Assembly: GCA_019634165.1 (NCBI GenBank)
Contig: JAHQVT010000003.1
Location: forward strand, 124,001 to 188,000
Direction: 5' to 3'
Source: Rhodospirillales bacterium
GTDB lineage: Bacteria > Pseudomonadota > Alphaproteobacteria > Rhodospirillales > Thalassospiraceae
Length of the DNA: 64,000 nucleotides
A program made the translations under genes and the position numbers. Shown here in pieces: positions 53,845-64,000 of the stretch. The stretch's first letter is position 1. Each line of letters begins with the position of its first letter. The notes beneath the pieces were generated by a model, which saw only the letters and a list, made by a program, of their open reading frames with translations, searched no databases and was not told where the DNA came from.

Positions 53845-53878
53845 TAACGCGCCGGGTTTCCGGCGCGTTATGCGTTTA
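53845..53878 (+). terminator. Terminator after cspA
   Basis: TAACGCGCCGG / CCGGCGCGTTA, perfect 11 bp with a GTTT loop, followed by TGCGTTTATG; the U tract is weak. Confidence 0.7.
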
Positions 53879-53936
53879 TGGTGTTTTGTTGTAGGCTGTC
53901 TGGTCAGCACAAAAACCAACGCACTGTAACCTATCC

Positions 53937-54608
53937 ATGAGCCTTGATCTTCCCGTTGCCCCCAAATCCAAAGATGCGCGCTGTCAATCGGAATGGCGCC
54001 ACGCCGTCAGACGGGCATTGCTTGGGTGGCGCGCGGCATTAGATGGCGCAACGCATAAATATCTTTCCGATCAAATACGACTGCATTTTTCGGCTTTTCT
54101 AAAAGACCGACCGGGGGCAACTGTCGGGTTCTATTGGCCGATCCAAAATGAAATTGATTTGCGCCCAGTGATCGAAAGCCATCTAAAAGCTGGCGGAAAG
54201 GCTGCTTTGCCTGTCGTGCCGGGCAAAGATTTGCCGATGGTGTTTCATACTTGGACATCTGATACGGAAATGGCACCGGGGTTTGCCCGCATTCCCGAAC
54301 CGCTCGGAACCAACGAAGTCCAGCCCCATGTGGTGTTAGCACCCCTTGTTGGATTTGATCGGGCGGGGTATCGGCTGGGATATGGCGGTGGTTTTTTTGA
54401 TCGCACACTTGCGACACTGAAGCGAAAACCATTGGTGGTTGGGATTGGTTTTGCCGCCACCCAGCTAGAAGACATTATTCCCCACGAATATGACGTGCCC
54501 GTTGATGTGCTGATTACCGATCAGGGAACGCGATATATCAGTGAGCAGGCGGTATCTGATGTGGAAAAGTCTGACCAGTCTTCCTCACCATGTCACCTTT
54601 GTACTTGA
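53937..54608 (+). CDS. 5-formyltetrahydrofolate cyclo-ligase
   Basis: A 223-residue enzyme that converts 5-formyl-THF to 5,10-methenyl-THF with ATP. It has WRAALDGATHKYLSDQI at the N-terminus, TVGFYWPIQNEIDLRPVI (substrate), and GYRLGYGGGFFDRTLATL, the nucleotide/Mg signature of the 5-FTHF cyclo-ligase (YgfA/FAU1) family, then VVGIGFAATQ and DVPVDVLITD. The C-terminal ~25 residues after GTRYIS are extra. In many proteobacteria this gene lies by 6S RNA; I see no 6S-like hairpin in the 126-base gap upstream. Confidence 0.93.
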   Translation: MSLDLPVAPKSKDARCQSEWRHAVRRALLGWRAALDGATHKYLSDQIRLHFSAFLKDRPGATVGFYWPIQNEIDLRPVIESHLKAGGKAALPVVPGKDLPMVFHTWTSDTEMAPGFARIPEPLGTNEVQPHVVLAPLVGFDRAGYRLGYGGGFFDRTLATLKRKPLVVGIGFAATQLEDIIPHEYDVPVDVLITDQGTRYISEQAVSDVEKSDQSSSPCHLCT

Positions 54609-54638
54609 TAAAGGTGGGGTTAAAGGTGGATTGGCGCA

Positions 54639-55031
54639 CTATTCATCAGTCCGGCCCTTTGACGTGCGGTCGCGGTCATAGTGGTGGGAGATTGGAAAAG
54701 AAGGTAGCCATTTTTCACGCCGAATGGTCCAAAGCTCATATGTTGGCTTGAACTGATCAGGCGCATCAAGTGACCCAAGGTTTACTTCGATTTCATCGGT
54801 ACTGCATGAGAAAACCGATGATCCGCAAGTTGGGCAAAAATGCCGCCCTTCAAAGTTTTCCGTCTTGCCTTCGACGGAAACAGAGTTTTCCGGAAATACG
54901 GCTGATGCATGGAAAAGTGCCCCATGTTGCTTGCGGCAATCAAGGCAATGACACAGCCCAACCCGATATGGTGTCCCCGTCGCAATTATCCGAACCTTGC
55001 CGCACAGGCAGCCACCGGTAATCTGATCCAT
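54639..55031 (-). CDS. GFA (glutathione-dependent formaldehyde-activating) family protein
   Basis: A 130-residue zinc-binding CENP-V/GFA domain protein. The ligands are clear: GGCLCGKVRI, CHCLDCRKQHGA and HFCPTCGSSVF. The ATG at 55031 is chosen because AGGAGA lies 6-7 bases upstream; a longer frame to 55055 lacks one. The family was named after formaldehyde activation, but most members have unknown activity and may bind thiol adducts. It is convergent with the cyclo-ligase gene, 30 bases apart. Confidence 0.9.
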   Translation of the reverse strand: MDQITGGCLCGKVRIIATGTPYRVGLCHCLDCRKQHGALFHASAVFPENSVSVEGKTENFEGRHFCPTCGSSVFSCSTDEIEVNLGSLDAPDQFKPTYELWTIRREKWLPSFPISHHYDRDRTSKGRTDE

Positions 55032-55241
55032 GCAGTGTCTCCTTTGAATACGCATCGTCAGAATCTTTACACCGAACGGCCTTATTGACGCAATTTACGC
55101 TGCGCTTGGCTGGAGTTTGACTTAGGTATTTTTTAAAGCGGGAATTTGAAAATTGTACAAGGCCATACCCTTCGCTGTTGCGGTGCGGGGGGGCGGGGTA
55201 GGAGCGAATATTTGTATGATTGTCTGTAGTAATAAGGCAGA

Positions 55242-56765
55242 TCAAACGGGAATGTATCGCACCGAATAAGGAGCCCAGCGATCTTTCCAGGGCCGCGCCT
55301 GTTCGAGTTCGAATGCCAATTCATAAAGCATCTTGTCATTTCCAGTTGCCGCCTGAAACATTGAGCCAATCGGCATTCCACTTTCGGGGTCCCAATTAAG
55401 CGGGACGGACATTGCCGCATGCCCGGACACATTGGCAGAAGCAGTATAGGCAAGTCCTGATTGCAGGAGATCAAGGACAGCGTCATTGACTTGAGTTTCC
55501 GGTGTCAGGGCATTGCCTTCTATGGATGTAAACGGCATCACCGGGCTTAATAAAACGTCGATGTCTGAAAACATTTCGGCATAAAGCCCCGGAACCGTTG
55601 CAAGATATTCAAGTCCGGCGGCTTGAACATCAGATGGAATGGCACTGCCATATTCAATCAATGATGCCGTGAACGGATCAATCAGCCCGGACTCACTTGC
55701 AGGCGCCCCGGAAATTGCGCGCGCCTGATCCGTAATGGCGCCAAATTGGCCAAGGAATGCACCGTTATAATTTCGGAAAAACTCCCCCTGATCCACCGGA
55801 ATGCTGGTGTCGACAACTTCATGGCCGAGATCACGTAACAATTGAGCAGTGTTTTCCTGTGCAGCAGTTACAGAGGGATCAACAGCCATACCGCTACGGA
55901 TAGAAGGTGCAAAACCAATTTTCAAACGCGTTTTCGATGGTCCTGTCACGGCGCCCACGGTTGGGAATGGTCCATTTGGATCTTCGGTATGGGCAAACAA
56001 CGCTGCGCTGTCGCGCACAGTTCGGCTAATGGCTTGGTTGGTTTTGAAAGGACCATGCACACCGCCAGCTTCGCCCGCCAGCATCCGCTTGCTACTTGGT
56101 TTTACGCCAAACAAGCCCTGCGTACATGCGGGCAACCGGTTTGACCCACCGCCATCTGTGCCGTGAGCCATTGGGACCATGCCCGATGCGACGGCAGCAG
56201 CAGAGCCGCCGCTTGAGCCGAGTGTCGACTTTGACAGGTCCCATGGATTGCGTGACAAGCCGAATGCGGAATTGTTTGTTACCACGCCAAGCTGTGCAAA
56301 TTCGGGGACATTTGTCATTGCTATGATGTTCATCCCCGCGGCTTCGATACCGTCGATATACATTGTATTTTCGGCAGGAATATTTGCCAGCATCATACGT
56401 GACCCATCAGTGCGGCGAACGCCCCCGACATCAATCATGTCTTTGATCATCACAGGCATGCCTGCAAAAGTAGTGTTCGTCGAAATTGTTTCTGCCTTGG
56501 CTAAGGCGCGTTCAAAGGTGCGTGTCGTGATGGCATTTACCAGCGGCTCCATCGCCTCAATTCTTCGAATGGTAAGTTCAACCGCCTCGCGGGCCGAAAT
56601 TTCGCCCTTTTTAATGAGATCAGCCATGCCAAGCGCGTCGTAATCTATGAATTCGTCTGCTGTTTTAGGGGCAGCAAAGGCCGCACCTGCATAGGTGGAA
56701 AAGCCCGCCGAAGCAGCAATGGCTGCTGCCGATGAACCAAGAAAACGCCGCCTTGAAATGTTCAT
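55242..56765 (-). CDS. Tat-exported amidase (amidase-signature family)
   Basis: A 507-residue enzyme. The ATG at 56765 opens a twin-arginine signal (NISRRRFLGSSAAAIAASAG), so it is exported folded. The amidase signature shows the Ser-cisSer-Lys triad: Lys in GMPVMIKDMIDVGG, cis-Ser in LGSSGGSAAAVASG, nucleophile Ser in DGGGSNRLPA. The motif is DGGGSNR rather than DTGGSIR, which is an accepted variant. The C-terminus resembles 6-aminohexanoate-cyclic-dimer hydrolase and gatA-like proteins. Substrate unknown. A longer frame to 56825 would bury the signal. Confidence 0.9.
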   Translation of the reverse strand: MNISRRRFLGSSAAAIAASAGFSTYAGAAFAAPKTADEFIDYDALGMADLIKKGEISAREAVELTIRRIEAMEPLVNAITTRTFERALAKAETISTNTTFAGMPVMIKDMIDVGGVRRTDGSRMMLANIPAENTMYIDGIEAAGMNIIAMTNVPEFAQLGVVTNNSAFGLSRNPWDLSKSTLGSSGGSAAAVASGMVPMAHGTDGGGSNRLPACTQGLFGVKPSSKRMLAGEAGGVHGPFKTNQAISRTVRDSAALFAHTEDPNGPFPTVGAVTGPSKTRLKIGFAPSIRSGMAVDPSVTAAQENTAQLLRDLGHEVVDTSIPVDQGEFFRNYNGAFLGQFGAITDQARAISGAPASESGLIDPFTASLIEYGSAIPSDVQAAGLEYLATVPGLYAEMFSDIDVLLSPVMPFTSIEGNALTPETQVNDAVLDLLQSGLAYTASANVSGHAAMSVPLNWDPESGMPIGSMFQAATGNDKMLYELAFELEQARPWKDRWAPYSVRYIPV

Positions 56766-57113
56766 TTTATCAACTCTCAGTGTTCTTAGGGTCGCAATAA
56801 AACATCCTGAGGGATCGTAGAACATGTTCGTCGTTAGTCAATGTGACTGTTTGCCGGTAACGGTTTTGAATTGGTGCTTAAGCCGAACGGATAAGGTTGT
56901 TCAGCGTTTCTTGTGAACCTGTTGGTTTATTGGCAAAGGCAATAACCGCTTACGAAACCAAGCCGCTCTATATGTTTAGGCAACAGAAACAGAACGACAG
57001 AAACCCGAAAAAAAGCAATGCGGGCGATAGGTGTTAGGCCGCACGGTGATCTGGTTGTTTGCCAATATTATAGCAAACATTATTGCATTTCGATGGGGGC
57101 ATGTTTGGCAAAG
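56766..57113. other. Intergenic region between amidase and tRNA genes
   Basis: No credible gene. It carries the amidase promoter region and, on the other side, the 3' trailer of the tRNA-Gln transcript. AT-rich stretches near 57060-57090 are promoter-like but unassigned. Confidence 0.4.
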
Positions 57114-57187
57114 TGGCTGGGGAACCTGGATTCGAACCAGGACTGACGGAGTCAGAGTCCGTAGGTCTACCGTTAACCTATTCCCCA
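57114..57187 (-). tRNA. tRNA-Gln (anticodon CUG), copy 1
   Basis: A 74-nt cloverleaf with encoded CCA: acceptor TGGGGAA / TTCCCCA, anticodon arm ACGGA-CTCTGAC-TCCGT (anticodon CTG), T arm CTGG-TTCGAAT-CCAGG. Identical in sequence to the copy at 57269-57342. Confidence 0.95.
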
Positions 57188-57268
57188 GTAATACTTTGGA
57201 ATGCGCTATTTATATCCCGGACCGCGTGTTTCGCGCAATGTTTGGGTCATTGCAACGTCCGGCAAAGT

Positions 57269-57342
57269 TGGCTGGGGAACCTGGATTCGAACCAGGACTG
57301 ACGGAGTCAGAGTCCGTAGGTCTACCGTTAACCTATTCCCCA
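57269..57342 (-). tRNA. tRNA-Gln (anticodon CUG), copy 2
   Basis: Identical 74-nt sequence to copy 1, 81 bases upstream of it in transcription order. The flanks also match in part (GGCAAAGTTGGC versus GGCAAAGTGGC on one side, ACTTTGG on the other), so the pair arose by tandem duplication and is likely one transcript. Confidence 0.95.
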
Positions 57343-57588
57343 ACAAAACTTTGGTCCGCCCGACACGTGATGCATCGTGGCGTGGGGCGCTATGTATAAA
57401 ACCCGCCCGGTTTTGGCAACCCCTTTTTTATTCCAATCACCTCAACCATGCGATTCCTGCATACGGGAATTGCCTTGTTCGGGATTGTCGTTACACTCAT
57501 ATAGCTGATTCGCGAGATCGTCATATAAAAGTCGTGATCTTCAGCAACAAGTTTGGCGCACACACAATAGAAGGCAGGTTTTGGTAAG

Positions 57589-58779
57589 GTGAAACAGGTA
57601 TCTCCCCATAGCAACTCGCACAGGGCAGAACGCCCGGCAGGCGGCGCTGCAATGGGCGAGCACGCCGTGCTTGATGCACCTGATAAGCCCGGAATGCCAA
57701 AACCTGGTACCGCCGTGCATATCCCCGAAGGCGGGGATAAAGCATCGCGGATTGTGGATTGCATCACAGCCCCGCTTTATGCCGCGATTGATCTTGGTAG
57801 TTCAAACTGCCGACTTTTGGTGGCACGTCCGTGCAATGATGGGTTCAAGGTAATTGATGCGTTTTCACGCGTTGTCCGTCTTGGCGAAGGTGTGCGCGAA
57901 AAGGGCTATCTTTGTGAAGCGGCGATGGAACGCGCGATTGATGCCCTTCGGGTCTGCGCCAAGAAACTCCGCCGTCATCCCGGTGCAAGGCTTCGTGCGG
58001 TTGCGACCGAAGCGTGCCGAAGTGCCAATAACCGCGATGAATTTGTACAGCGGGTTCTTGATGAAACCGGCATTGCGCTTGATATCATCAATCCCGATGA
58101 AGAAAGTCGTTTAGCACTTCAGGCCTGTTCGGCCCTGCTTGATGAACGGCCTTATGCGGTGGTGTTTGATATTGGCGGTGGCAGCACGGAAATCTGCTGG
58201 ATCAAGGTGGACCAGTCGGGCAAAACCCAATGTATTGAAACCTTATCAATGCCGTGCGGTGTTTTGTGCCTGACCGAACGTTATGCGTCGGTCGAGGAAC
58301 GCCGCGAACGGTTTGAAGCCATGCGTACCGAAATTCGTCAACGTCTTGAAGAATTCGCACAGCGTAATAGCTGCACCGATATGCTTGATGATGACAAAGT
58401 GCAGATGGTCGGAACGTCAGGTACGGTTACGACCTTCTGCGGGATTGCTCTTGGCCTTGAACGTTATGAACGTCACAAGGTTGATGGATCGGATTTGCGT
58501 TTTGATGATGCTGAACGCGTGACCGAACTTTTGCTGCGCATGGAATCAGATAAACGCAAAGGGCATCCTTGCATTGGCAATCAACGTGCCGAATTGATGG
58601 ATGCCGGGGCGGCGATCTTTGCCGCGATTCGCGATATTTGGCCTTTGGCGACGTTAAAAGTTGCCGACCGGGGCCTGCGCGAGGGTATTTTGGTCGATTT
58701 GATGCGCGCAGACGGTCATGCTATTGACCCATGCGACGCACGCCGTCATACAGTGTCGCATATTCCAGCCTCATCCTGA
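57589..58779 (+). CDS. Exopolyphosphatase / guanosine pentaphosphate phosphatase (Ppx/GppA) family
   Basis: A 396-residue ASKHA-fold phosphatase. It starts at GTG 57589. A ~60-residue low-complexity N-terminal extension precedes the core: AAIDLGSSNCRLLVARP (phosphate 1), TEACRSANNRDEFVQRVL, VFDIGGGSTEICW (phosphate 2) and GTSGTVTTFCGIALGL. It hydrolyses polyphosphate or pppGpp; at under 400 residues it is the short alphaproteobacterial form, without the C-terminal domain of E. coli Ppx. It is followed 63 bases later by rlmE, an arrangement common in this class. Confidence 0.92.
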   Translation: MKQVSPHSNSHRAERPAGGAAMGEHAVLDAPDKPGMPKPGTAVHIPEGGDKASRIVDCITAPLYAAIDLGSSNCRLLVARPCNDGFKVIDAFSRVVRLGEGVREKGYLCEAAMERAIDALRVCAKKLRRHPGARLRAVATEACRSANNRDEFVQRVLDETGIALDIINPDEESRLALQACSALLDERPYAVVFDIGGGSTEICWIKVDQSGKTQCIETLSMPCGVLCLTERYASVEERRERFEAMRTEIRQRLEEFAQRNSCTDMLDDDKVQMVGTSGTVTTFCGIALGLERYERHKVDGSDLRFDDAERVTELLLRMESDKRKGHPCIGNQRAELMDAGAAIFAAIRDIWPLATLKVADRGLREGILVDLMRADGHAIDPCDARRHTVSHIPASS

Positions 58780-58842
58780 TCGGTTAGACATCAACGTCCC
58801 GACAAGATAGTGGCCAACACAGAATTCAGTTCAGGAAAGATC

Positions 58843-59649
58843 ATGAGCGATAATCGCAGCGGAAAAGGCGGTACACGCCGCCGCAAAGGTTCGGCCATTG
58901 CAGCCATTGATACAGGCGCACGGCGTGGCCTGCGTACGCGTGTCAAAAGTGCCAAAGGGCGCAAAATCTCGTCGACGCGCTGGCTCGATCGGCAGCTGAA
59001 CGATCCTTATGTCCAAGAAGCCAAGCGCCTTGGGTATCGGTCACGTGCGGCCTTCAAGCTGATTGAAATCAACAACCAGTTTGATTTGCTGCGTCCGGGC
59101 ATGCGCATTGTTGATCTTGGGGCGGCTCCGGGCGGCTGGACACAGATTGCTGTTGATATGGTTGGCTCCAAACATGGCAATGGTCAGGTTGTTGGCCTTG
59201 ATATCCTTGAATGGGAAGGGATTTCTGGTGCGACGTGCCTTCAGGGCGATTTCCTTGATCCGGCTGCGCCAGACATGATCAAACATGCCCTGCAGGGGCC
59301 GGTTGATGCCGTGATTTCCGATATGTCTCCGGAAACCACCGGTCACCGTCAAACCGACCATATCCGGATTATTGATTTGGTCGAACACGCGCTTTTATTT
59401 GCCGAAGAAGTTCTGGCACCAGGCGGTATTTTCATCGCCAAGGTGTTTAAGGGCGGTACGGAAAACGATCTTTTGAACCGGGTTAAGAAGAACTTCCGCG
59501 TTTCCAAGCACGCCAAACCACCGGCATCGCGCCCTGAAAGCCCGGAAGCTTATTTGATCGCGACAGGGTTCCGCGGGCAAAACAATGCCGAGGAAGATAT
59601 TAGCAAAGCCGAACTTCGCGAAGACGATAATTGGTCGCCTGTCGAATAG
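58843..59649 (+). CDS. rlmE: 23S rRNA 2'-O-methyltransferase (U2552)
   Basis: A 268-residue FtsJ/RrmJ enzyme that methylates U2552 in the A loop. ATG 58843 has AGGA 6 bases upstream; GTG 58810 would add 11 residues. The N-terminal ~45 residues are very basic (GTRRRKGS, RGLRTRVKSAKGRK), typical of the alphaproteobacterial RlmE. SRAAFKLIEI (catalytic Lys), VDLGAAPGGWTQ (SAM), SDMSPETTGHRQTDH (Asp) and FIAKVFKGG (Lys) then RPESPEAYLIATG (Glu) give the K-D-K-E tetrad. Confidence 0.95.
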   Translation: MSDNRSGKGGTRRRKGSAIAAIDTGARRGLRTRVKSAKGRKISSTRWLDRQLNDPYVQEAKRLGYRSRAAFKLIEINNQFDLLRPGMRIVDLGAAPGGWTQIAVDMVGSKHGNGQVVGLDILEWEGISGATCLQGDFLDPAAPDMIKHALQGPVDAVISDMSPETTGHRQTDHIRIIDLVEHALLFAEEVLAPGGIFIAKVFKGGTENDLLNRVKKNFRVSKHAKPPASRPESPEAYLIATGFRGQNNAEEDISKAELREDDNWSPVE

Positions 59650-59839
59650 CCGGTCGAATAGAGTGAGCCGGCGCTGATTGTTTGTTTGATAAGGAAGGCG
59701 AAAATTCGTCTCCCTTGCTTTGCGCTACATCAAACCCCCATTCCCCGTTAACCAGCTATAGTTGCAAGATAAATTTGCAAGCTTTGCATGGTTGACAGGC
59801 TGGCCGCCCGGTGCGGTCATTGTTGGTGGGGTATTTTTG

Positions 59840-60364
59840 ATGAAGCAGGAAAAGCTATTCCTGACGGGTGTTGAACGTCATTTTGACGAACACGAAATTA
59901 TCGTTTCGAAAACCGACCTAAAAGGTCGGATCACATATGCCAATGATACGTTCCTGCGCATCGCAGGGTATCGCGAACGTGATATTCTTGGCCAACCACA
60001 CAGCATTATCCGCCATCCTGATATGCCCAGATGCGTCTTTTCATTGCTGTGGCAAACGATCGAGGCCGGGCGCGAAATTTTCGCATATGTCATTAATCGT
60101 TCGGCAAATGGTGATCATTATTGGGTCTTGGCCAATGTCACGCCGACGTTCGGGCCGGGCGGAAAGATCATTGGGTATCATTCCAATCGCCGTGTGCCGC
60201 GCCGTGATGCTTTGGAAAAAGTTATCCCGCTTTATGCCGCACTTTGCGAAGAAGAAGGCAAAGAACGTAATCGCAAGGAAGGCATGGCGCGTGGAGCCGC
60301 CATGGTTGGGAAACTTCTGTCAGATGCCGGGATGGATTATGACGAGTTCGTTTTCACCCTTTGA
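59840..60364 (+). CDS. PAS domain protein, Aer-like sensor module
   Basis: A 174-residue protein. The ATG at 59840 follows a GGTGGGG stretch; a TTG-initiated frame at 59762 would add 26 unlikely residues. The PAS domain (about 20-130) reads IVSKTDLKGRITYANDTFLR, IIRHPDMPRCVFSLLWQTIE and INRSANGDHYWVLANVTPTF, which is the FAD-binding Aer-type pattern (ITYANDxFxxxSGY, RHPDMP). It has no output domain: after PAS comes a helical tail (ALCEEEGKERNRKEGMARGA). It may be a stand-alone redox-sensing partner of a separate chemoreceptor. Confidence 0.88.
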   Translation: MKQEKLFLTGVERHFDEHEIIVSKTDLKGRITYANDTFLRIAGYRERDILGQPHSIIRHPDMPRCVFSLLWQTIEAGREIFAYVINRSANGDHYWVLANVTPTFGPGGKIIGYHSNRRVPRRDALEKVIPLYAALCEEEGKERNRKEGMARGAAMVGKLLSDAGMDYDEFVFTL

Positions 60365-60551
60365 GATGCGTCTGCACCAATTTGTCGCACGTTCCTAAGG
60401 GGGAACTGCGTCAAATATGGTGATATGTTGCGTCTGAGAGGGGGGAACAACAAAGGAGCTTGCCTGACAGCAGCCCCATCGACCAGTTTCTAACGGAATG
60501 TGCAAAAGATTGCAGCAATAAAAACACAAGGCTGTTATGGGCGCAGAAAAC

Positions 60552-60579
60552 TTGGCATTTAGGCCGTAACGTGTATAAG
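60552..60579 (+). promoter_or_regulatory. Candidate guaB promoter
   Basis: TTGGCA (60552-60557), 16-base spacer, TATAAG (60574-60579), 33 bases before the guaB start. The remainder of 60365-60612 has no gene. Confidence 0.5.
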
Positions 60580-60600
60580 TTCCGCGCCAACTCAGATTAA

Positions 60601-62079
<1,479 letters not shown>

Positions 62080-62284
62080 ATTACGCTGCTTTGCTTCATG
62101 ATTGGCTGGTCTGCCCTGCATTTCATGCGGTTGGCGAACCGATTAAGCCATGATATGAGCAGGCAGAATTTATAAGGTGACGGCAGGATTTCCTGCCGTC
62201 ACCGTCTTTATTGATCGTAAGGTGTGCGCAGGCTTCCCATATTCGAAGCAGCAGCATTGCCCACAAACAGGTTGGATTTTCGCT

Positions 62285-63622
62285 TTGAAACCCGGTGCAC
62301 GTATCGCGGCCGTTATTGAACTCTATGACGGTTGGACCCATACCCGAGATGACGCAGACCGCGTTGTATCAGGCTATTTCGGATCACGCCGTTATATCGG
62401 CGGTGGCGATCGCCGTGAAATCAGCGAACGTTTCTATAACTTGATCCGTCATCAGGCCCGTCTGGGTTGGTGGCTTGCAGAAAGCGACTATCAGTTCCAG
62501 GACGGTCGTGCGCGCATGATCGCCGATCTGGTTTTGCATGATGGTTTGACAAAAGCCGACATCGAAGACCGTTTTTGTGGTGAACAGTTCTGCCCAGAAC
62601 CGCTTCATCCCAATGAAAACCACCTGATCAACAAATTGTCTGGCAAGACACTTGATCATGACGCACAGCCAGGTGCGGTTAAAACCGAACTGCCAAAATG
62701 GCTGTATGCGGAATTGATGAAGCTTCATCACGAAAACCTTGCAGACGAAATGGCAGCTTACAATAAGCCAGCCAAGCTTGATCTGCGTGTGAACCGCCTG
62801 CAAGGCACTGTTGATGACGCCATCAAATCGCTCAAAGCTGATGGTATTAAGGACATCGAAAAGACGCCTTATGCCCCCAATGGTCTTCGTTTGCCGTTGG
62901 GCCTGAACATGCTGGTAACAGCCGCTTACAAAGATGGCCTGATCGAAATTCAGGACGAAGCATCGCAGATTTGCGTCAATATCGTTGATGCCAAACCGGG
63001 CATGACCGTTCTTGATATGTGTGCGGGTGGCGGTGGCAAGACGCTTGGTATTGCTGCTGACATGCGCGGCAAGGGTCGTATTCTTGCCTGTGATACCCAC
63101 GGTGGTCGTTTGGATAACGCACGTAAACGTGCACGTCGTGCCGGGGCTGGTGATTGCATCCAGCAGCGCATTATTTCCGATGAACGCGATACATGGCTGC
63201 GCAGCAAATCTGGTTTCTTTGACCGTGTTTTGCTTGATGTTCCTTGTTCGGGATTGGGCACGCTGCGCCGTAATCCGGCTTTGCGCTGGCGGATTGGTCA
63301 ACGCGATGTCCGTGCCATGATGGCAGAACAAAGCAAAATCCTTAAGGCTGGTGCTGCGCGGGTAACGCGCGGCGGGCGTTTGATTTATGCGACCTGTTCG
63401 ATCATGCCCGAAGAAAACGAACGCCTGATTGAAACCTTTATGCGCGATCGCAAAGATTTCAAACCGGTTCCGATCAACGAAATCTGGCCTGATGCGCCTA
63501 AATCGGTTCCGGTTCCGGGCGGAAAAGACAAACCTTGGCTACGTCTGTCGCCGAATGTTCATGGCACCGATGGGTTCTTTGTTGCTGTGTTTGAACGCAC
63601 ATCAAAAGGCAAGGGCAAGTAA
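62285..63622 (+). CDS. RsmB/NOP family rRNA cytosine-C5 methyltransferase
   Basis: A 445-residue enzyme. The N-terminal domain (about 1-150) resembles the NusB-like RNA-binding part of RsmB. The Rossmann domain has TVLDMCAGGGGKTLGIAADM (SAM), LLDVPCSGLGTLRRNP (catalytic PCxG Cys) and IYATCSIMPEENE (second Cys), then SPNVHGTDGFFVAVFER. The start is uncertain: TTG 62285 gives KPGARIAAVIELYDG, like family N-termini; GTG 62177 would add 36 residues with several odd Cys. It probably methylates 16S rRNA; specificity is not assured. Confidence 0.9.
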   Translation: MKPGARIAAVIELYDGWTHTRDDADRVVSGYFGSRRYIGGGDRREISERFYNLIRHQARLGWWLAESDYQFQDGRARMIADLVLHDGLTKADIEDRFCGEQFCPEPLHPNENHLINKLSGKTLDHDAQPGAVKTELPKWLYAELMKLHHENLADEMAAYNKPAKLDLRVNRLQGTVDDAIKSLKADGIKDIEKTPYAPNGLRLPLGLNMLVTAAYKDGLIEIQDEASQICVNIVDAKPGMTVLDMCAGGGGKTLGIAADMRGKGRILACDTHGGRLDNARKRARRAGAGDCIQQRIISDERDTWLRSKSGFFDRVLLDVPCSGLGTLRRNPALRWRIGQRDVRAMMAEQSKILKAGAARVTRGGRLIYATCSIMPEENERLIETFMRDRKDFKPVPINEIWPDAPKSVPVPGGKDKPWLRLSPNVHGTDGFFVAVFERTSKGKGK

Positions 63623-63689
63623 TGGTAACTGCGGCGATGGCATATGGAACCCAGATCCAGCCCGCTGCCGCCCTTACTCTGCCTACACA

Positions 63690-63732
63690 AAAAAAGGCCC
63701 TGCGAGCATGTTTCGCAGGGCCAGTTTTGTTT
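63690..63732. terminator. Bidirectional terminator
   Basis: GGCCCTGCGA / TCGCAGGGCC, perfect 10 bp, with an A run on the left and AGTTTTGTTTT on the right. It separates the methyltransferase gene from the convergent partial gene. Confidence 0.85.
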
Positions 63733-63822
63733 TACCGTGAACGCAAGATTGCGTTGCGGAAATCTTCTAACGCTTGCTCAGGTCTTCAAACCAAACCTGC
63801 CACGCAAAATTCGACAGGTCCG

Positions 63823-64000
63823 TTATTCGGTCTTTTGCGTAGGATCGGTGTTTGTCTCGTCCGTGGTCATGCCTTCGTTCTTAAACAGCTTATTCATGCC
63901 CGGAACTGCGCTGCCATCTTCATAGGCTTCGGCGTCCGTTTCGCTATCTGCCATTGGATCAGATTTAAACGGTACTTCACCGACTTCGGCATCCGGGGCG
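63823..64000 (-). CDS. Hypothetical protein, C-terminal fragment
   Basis: An open minus-strand frame running from the window edge to a TAA at 63823-63825 (59 codons visible). It reads PDAEVGEVPFKSDPMADSE, then SAVPGMNKLFKNEGMTTDE, and ends TNTDPTQKTE. It is strongly acidic and probably disordered; no domain is visible. The start is outside the window. A convergent terminator lies between it and the methyltransferase gene, supporting that it is a real gene. Confidence 0.55.
   Translation of the reverse strand, partial: APDAEVGEVPFKSDPMADSETDAEAYEDGSAVPGMNKLFKNEGMTTDETNTDPTQKTE

Noticed and set aside
53811..53936. 6S RNA next to the 5-FTHF cyclo-ligase gene
   Set aside because: The gap is too short and contains only the cspA terminator hairpin.
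62384..63331. 315-codon minus-strand frame opposite the RsmB-type gene
   Set aside because: Thr/Gln/Phe-rich shadow with no domain; the plus-strand methyltransferase motifs are unambiguous.

Overview
The window looks like chromosome from a marine alphaproteobacterium of the Rhodospirillales, most likely Thalassospira or a close relative. The evidence is moderate GC (about half), a circularly permuted two-piece tmRNA, an alpha-type SspB ending in a ClpX-docking tail, a cyoABCD-SURF1 cluster, mreBCD-mrdAB together, and ppx/gppA next to rlmE. The genus is inference; the class is well supported. I see no insertion sequence, prophage, integrase or CRISPR array. The region reads as core chromosome rich in signal transduction.

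Layout. 0-7 kb: the 3' end of a GST gene, an MHS-type MFS transporter, then the bo3 quinol oxidase operon cyoABCD and SURF1. 7-12 kb: a DUF2235 hydrolase, a peroxiredoxin and a TetR regulator that share a palindromic operator, then thyA-folA and a glycolipid-binding-like protein. 12-15 kb: tmRNA (tag ANDNNAPVAVAA) next to sspB, whose family delivers ssrA-tagged proteins to ClpXP, then class I fumarase. 15-22.6 kb: transporters, a soluble GAF chemoreceptor, a GT2 enzyme, a small hydrolase, and a VOC protein divergent from a WYL regulator with a 24-bp palindrome between them.

22.7-39 kb is a signalling block. It holds a GGDEF-EAL protein, a TPR protein, a HATPase-REC-PP2C fusion with its STAS partner (a partner-switching module), a regulator closely resembling Vibrio LuxO, an 8-TM-like hybrid kinase with REC and Hpt domains, and a LuxP-like periplasmic binding protein followed by a membrane diguanylate cyclase. 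Metabolic genes (cobD, PhyH dioxygenase, M24 protein) are interspersed.

39-45 kb carries the rod-shape cluster mreB-mreC-mreD-mrdA-rodA on the minus strand. 45-48.2 kb has an exported alpha/beta-hydrolase-like protein lacking a nucleophile, and leuA preceded by an unannotated 48-codon leucine-rich leader peptide (47999-48145, minus) that suggests transcription attenuation. 48.5-57 kb holds LysE, two unknown proteins, a soluble diguanylate cyclase divergent from a solitary solute-binding protein, a cold-shock protein, 5-FTHF cyclo-ligase, a GFA protein and a Tat-exported amidase. 57-64 kb has two tandem tRNA-Gln(CUG), ppx/gppA, rlmE, an Aer-like PAS protein, guaB, an RsmB-type rRNA methyltransferase and the C-terminal end of an acidic protein running off the window.
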